Assembly (NCBI RefSeq): GCF_023184515.1
Contig: NZ_JAAHBP010000015.1
Span: 178,246 to 242,245 of the forward strand
Source of the DNA: Streptomyces sp. D2-8
Lineage (GTDB): Bacteria; Actinomycetota; Actinomycetes; Streptomycetales; Streptomycetaceae
Reading direction: 5' to 3'
Length of the DNA stretch: 64,000 nt
Positions within the stretch are counted from its first letter, which is position 1. Every line of letters starts with the position of its first letter. The notes beneath the pieces are model-generated. The model worked only from the letters and a program-made list of their open reading frames with translations, ran no database searches and had not been told where the DNA came from. A program made the position numbers and the translations under genes. Shown here piece by piece: positions 62,484-64,000 of the stretch.

Positions 62484-64000
62484 TCAGTCCTTGTCGTTCT
62501 CGGCCTTGTCGTTCTCGGCCTCGTTCTCGAGCTCGTCCGCGACCTCTTCCGCGACCTCTTCCGCCTTCGGCGAGGACGGAGCCTGGGCCTCGCCGTCCTC
62601 ATCATCGACCTCGACCATGGCATCCATGAACTCCACGCCGTCCAGCTCGGCGAGCCGGTCCGACGCGTCGGTGCTGCCGTCGCGGTCGGCCTCGACGGCC
62701 TTCGCGAACCACTCCCGCGCCTCGCTCTCCCGCCCGGCGGCGAGCAGGGCGTCGGCGTAGGCGTACCGCAGGCGCGCGGTCCACGGCTGCACGGAGTTGG
62801 CGGCCAGCTCAGGGCTCTGCAGCGTCACGATGGCCGCGTCCAACTGCCCCAAGTCCCGCCGGGCGCCGGCCGCGACGAGCCGCATCTCGACCTGCCCGGC
62901 CTTGTCGAGCTTGTGCACCTCGGGCGCCCCGGCCATGTCCAGCGCCTTCTCCGGCCGCCCGAGCCCGCGCTCGCAGTCGGCCATGACAGGCCACAGGTCG
63001 ATGTTGCCGGTCATCCGCTTGGCGGCCCGGAACTCGGCCAGCGCCTCGCCGTACTTCTGGCTGGCGTACGCGGCGAACCCGGCGGCCTCCCGTACGGCGG
63101 CGACACGCGACGCCAGCCGCAGCGCCACCCTGGAGTAGCCGTACGCGCCCTCGGGGTCCTCGTCGAGGAGCCGCGCGACCATCACCAGGTTCCTGGCGAC
63201 GTCGTCCGCGAGCGTCTTGGGCAGGCTCAGCAGCTCCTGCCGTACGTCCTTGTCGATCTCGTCGCCCGTGACGTCCTCGGGGATCGGCAGCCGCTTGATC
63301 GGCTCCCTGTCCCGCTCCCGCTCCTCACGGAACCGGCCGGGGCCACGCCGGTCGTCACGGCCACGGAAGCCGCCCCGGTCGCTGTCACGCCGATCACCGT
63401 CGCGCCGGTAGCCACGGTCGCCCCGGTCGTCCCTGCGGGGACCGCGCCCGCCACGGTCATCACGGCCACGGAAGCCGCCGCGGTCGCCGCGCTCACCGCG
63501 GTCGCCTCGGTTGTCGTCACGACGGAACTCGCCACGGTCGCTACGGGGGCCGTCCTCGCGGCGGAACCCGGGGCGCCCACCGCGACCGGCGTCGTCGCGA
63601 CGGAAACCGCCACGCTCCCCGCGGTCGTCCCCACGGCGGTCGTCACGCCTGTCATCACGGCGGTCGTCACGGCCCCGGAACCCACCGCGGTCGTCACGCC
63701 GGAAGCCGCGGTCACCGTCCCTGGGCCGGTCTCGATCGTCGCTGCGGAAGCCACGGTCGCGGTTGTCGTCGCGACGGAAACCGCCACGGTCGTCGCGGCG
63801 AGGGAACCCACCCCGGTCGCCCTCGCGCCTTTCGCCACGACGGTCATCACGTCGGTCATCGCGCCGGTCGTCACGCCTGTCGTCCCGACGGTCGTCGCGA
63901 CGGAAGGCGGGACGGTCACTTCGGTCGTCGCGACGGAAGGCGGGACGGTCACCGCGGTCGTCGCGACGGAAGGCGGGACGGTCACCGCGGTCGTCGCGAC
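62484..64000 (-). CDS. TPR protein with long Arg/Asp/Gly repeat region (5' end cut by window)
   Basis: The frame is open from the stop at 62484 to the window end, so at least 504 residues are visible and the start lies beyond 64000. The C-terminal part holds tetratricopeptide-like helices (ALRLASRVAAVREAAGFAAY, ALAEFRAAKRMTGNIDLWPV) and an acidic tail (AEEVAEEVADELENEAEND). Before this, about 215 visible residues are strongly repetitive: units such as RRDDRGDRPAF, DDRRDDRR and RGGFR. This RGG/RD-rich part looks disordered and possibly RNA-binding. A short ordered bridge (IKRLPIPEDVTGDEIDKDVR) joins the two. The function is unknown; the repeats sit in the coding frame without stops. Confidence 0.85.
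   Translation of the reverse strand, partial: RDDRGDRPAFRRDDRGDRPAFRRDDRSDRPAFRRDDRRDDRRDDRRDDRRDDRRGERREGDRGGFPRRDDRGGFRRDDNRDRGFRSDDRDRPRDGDRGFRRDDRGGFRGRDDRRDDRRDDRRGDDRGERGGFRRDDAGRGGRPGFRREDGPRSDRGEFRRDDNRGDRGERGDRGGFRGRDDRGGRGPRRDDRGDRGYRRDGDRRDSDRGGFRGRDDRRGPGRFREERERDREPIKRLPIPEDVTGDEIDKDVRQELLSLPKTLADDVARNLVMVARLLDEDPEGAYGYSRVALRLASRVAAVREAAGFAAYASQKYGEALAEFRAAKRMTGNIDLWPVMADCERGLGRPEKALDMAGAPEVHKLDKAGQVEMRLVAAGARRDLGQLDAAIVTLQSPELAANSVQPWTARLRYAYADALLAAGRESEAREWFAKAVEADRDGSTDASDRLAELDGVEFMDAMVEVDDEDGEAQAPSSPKAEEVAEEVADELENEAENDKAENDKD
63330..64000. repeat. Degenerate coding repeat of the RDD/RGG region
   Basis: Short units such as GGTCGTCGCGACGGAA recur with variations, encoding RDD, RGD, FRR and GGF blocks on the minus strand. 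Near the window end a 33-base unit (coding RDDRGDRPAFR) appears about three times in a row. Confidence 0.8.

Noticed and set aside
63227..63985. Minus-strand Thr/Val-rich frame in the repeat region
   Set aside because: It is an out-of-frame reading of the RDD/RGG repeats; the real frame is continuous with the TPR part.
63330..64000. Possible CRISPR-like repeat array
   Set aside because: Units are degenerate, in frame, code for RDD/RGG blocks and have no unique spacers.

Overview
The window is a GC-rich, densely coded stretch of an actinobacterial chromosome. It almost certainly comes from Streptomyces: roughly 70% GC or more, many GTG starts, streptogrisin-type proteases, a SepF paralogue, an iron box of the actinobacterial type, leaderless genes, and a dispersed intergenic repeat I associate with this genus. 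Gene content and order resemble the conserved core region of Streptomyces chromosomes (the SCO1738-SCO1793 neighbourhood of S. coelicolor, from memory). No rRNA, tRNA, CRISPR array, insertion sequence or prophage was seen.

1-11.7 kb: a damage-inducible mutasome pair (dnaE2 and a Y-family ImuB-like gene cut by the window start) under a clear LexA box; a YhgE/Pip-like membrane protein; two secreted streptogrisin-type proteases; a decaying DUF1684 gene with an in-frame amber codon; a DUF5685 protein; sepF2; and a glutaryl-CoA-type acyl-CoA dehydrogenase. 11.7-19.5 kb: a DHA2 MFS exporter, a PIG-V-like mannosyltransferase, a PAP2 phosphatase, an I78 protease inhibitor, a solitary cytochrome oxidase subunit I gene, and a WYL regulator. 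19.5-27.9 kb: a branched-chain-type ABC system with two lipoproteins on one strand. On the other strand are a small Ada-like Cys membrane protein, a permease-permease-ATPase fusion and a second ATPase. A resuscitation-promoting-factor-type lytic transglycosylase and two unknown proteins follow.

27.9-46.2 kb is the housekeeping core, nearly all on the minus strand and often translationally coupled. It runs der, plsC-like, cmk, tyrA, aroH (with a divergent Rieske lipoprotein), then ADP-ribosylglycohydrolase plus NrtR-like Nudix regulator under a large palindrome, then rluB, scpB, scpA, an RHH-like protein and a ParA paralogue (chromosome organisation). It continues with ald, a STAND ATPase-TPR protein, a Nudix pyrophosphatase and pyrG.

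46.2-64 kb: GH15 glycoside hydrolase, LLM oxidoreductase, PucR regulator, GT4 glycosyltransferase, recN-nadK-tlyA, a small acidic protein divergent from an SCP2-like protein, an iron-siderophore ABC uptake operon under an iron box, a HAD-IIA phosphatase, a DUF1015 protein, and a TPR protein with a huge Arg/Asp/Gly repeat region running off the window end.

Points most worth a second look: the liv-type transporter fusion whose two ATPase domains carry complementary motif defects; the 47-bp palindrome at the Nudix regulator; the amber-interrupted DUF1684 gene; the series of leaderless promoters, including a 42-bp divergent pair; and the low-complexity repeats in ScpA and the TPR protein.
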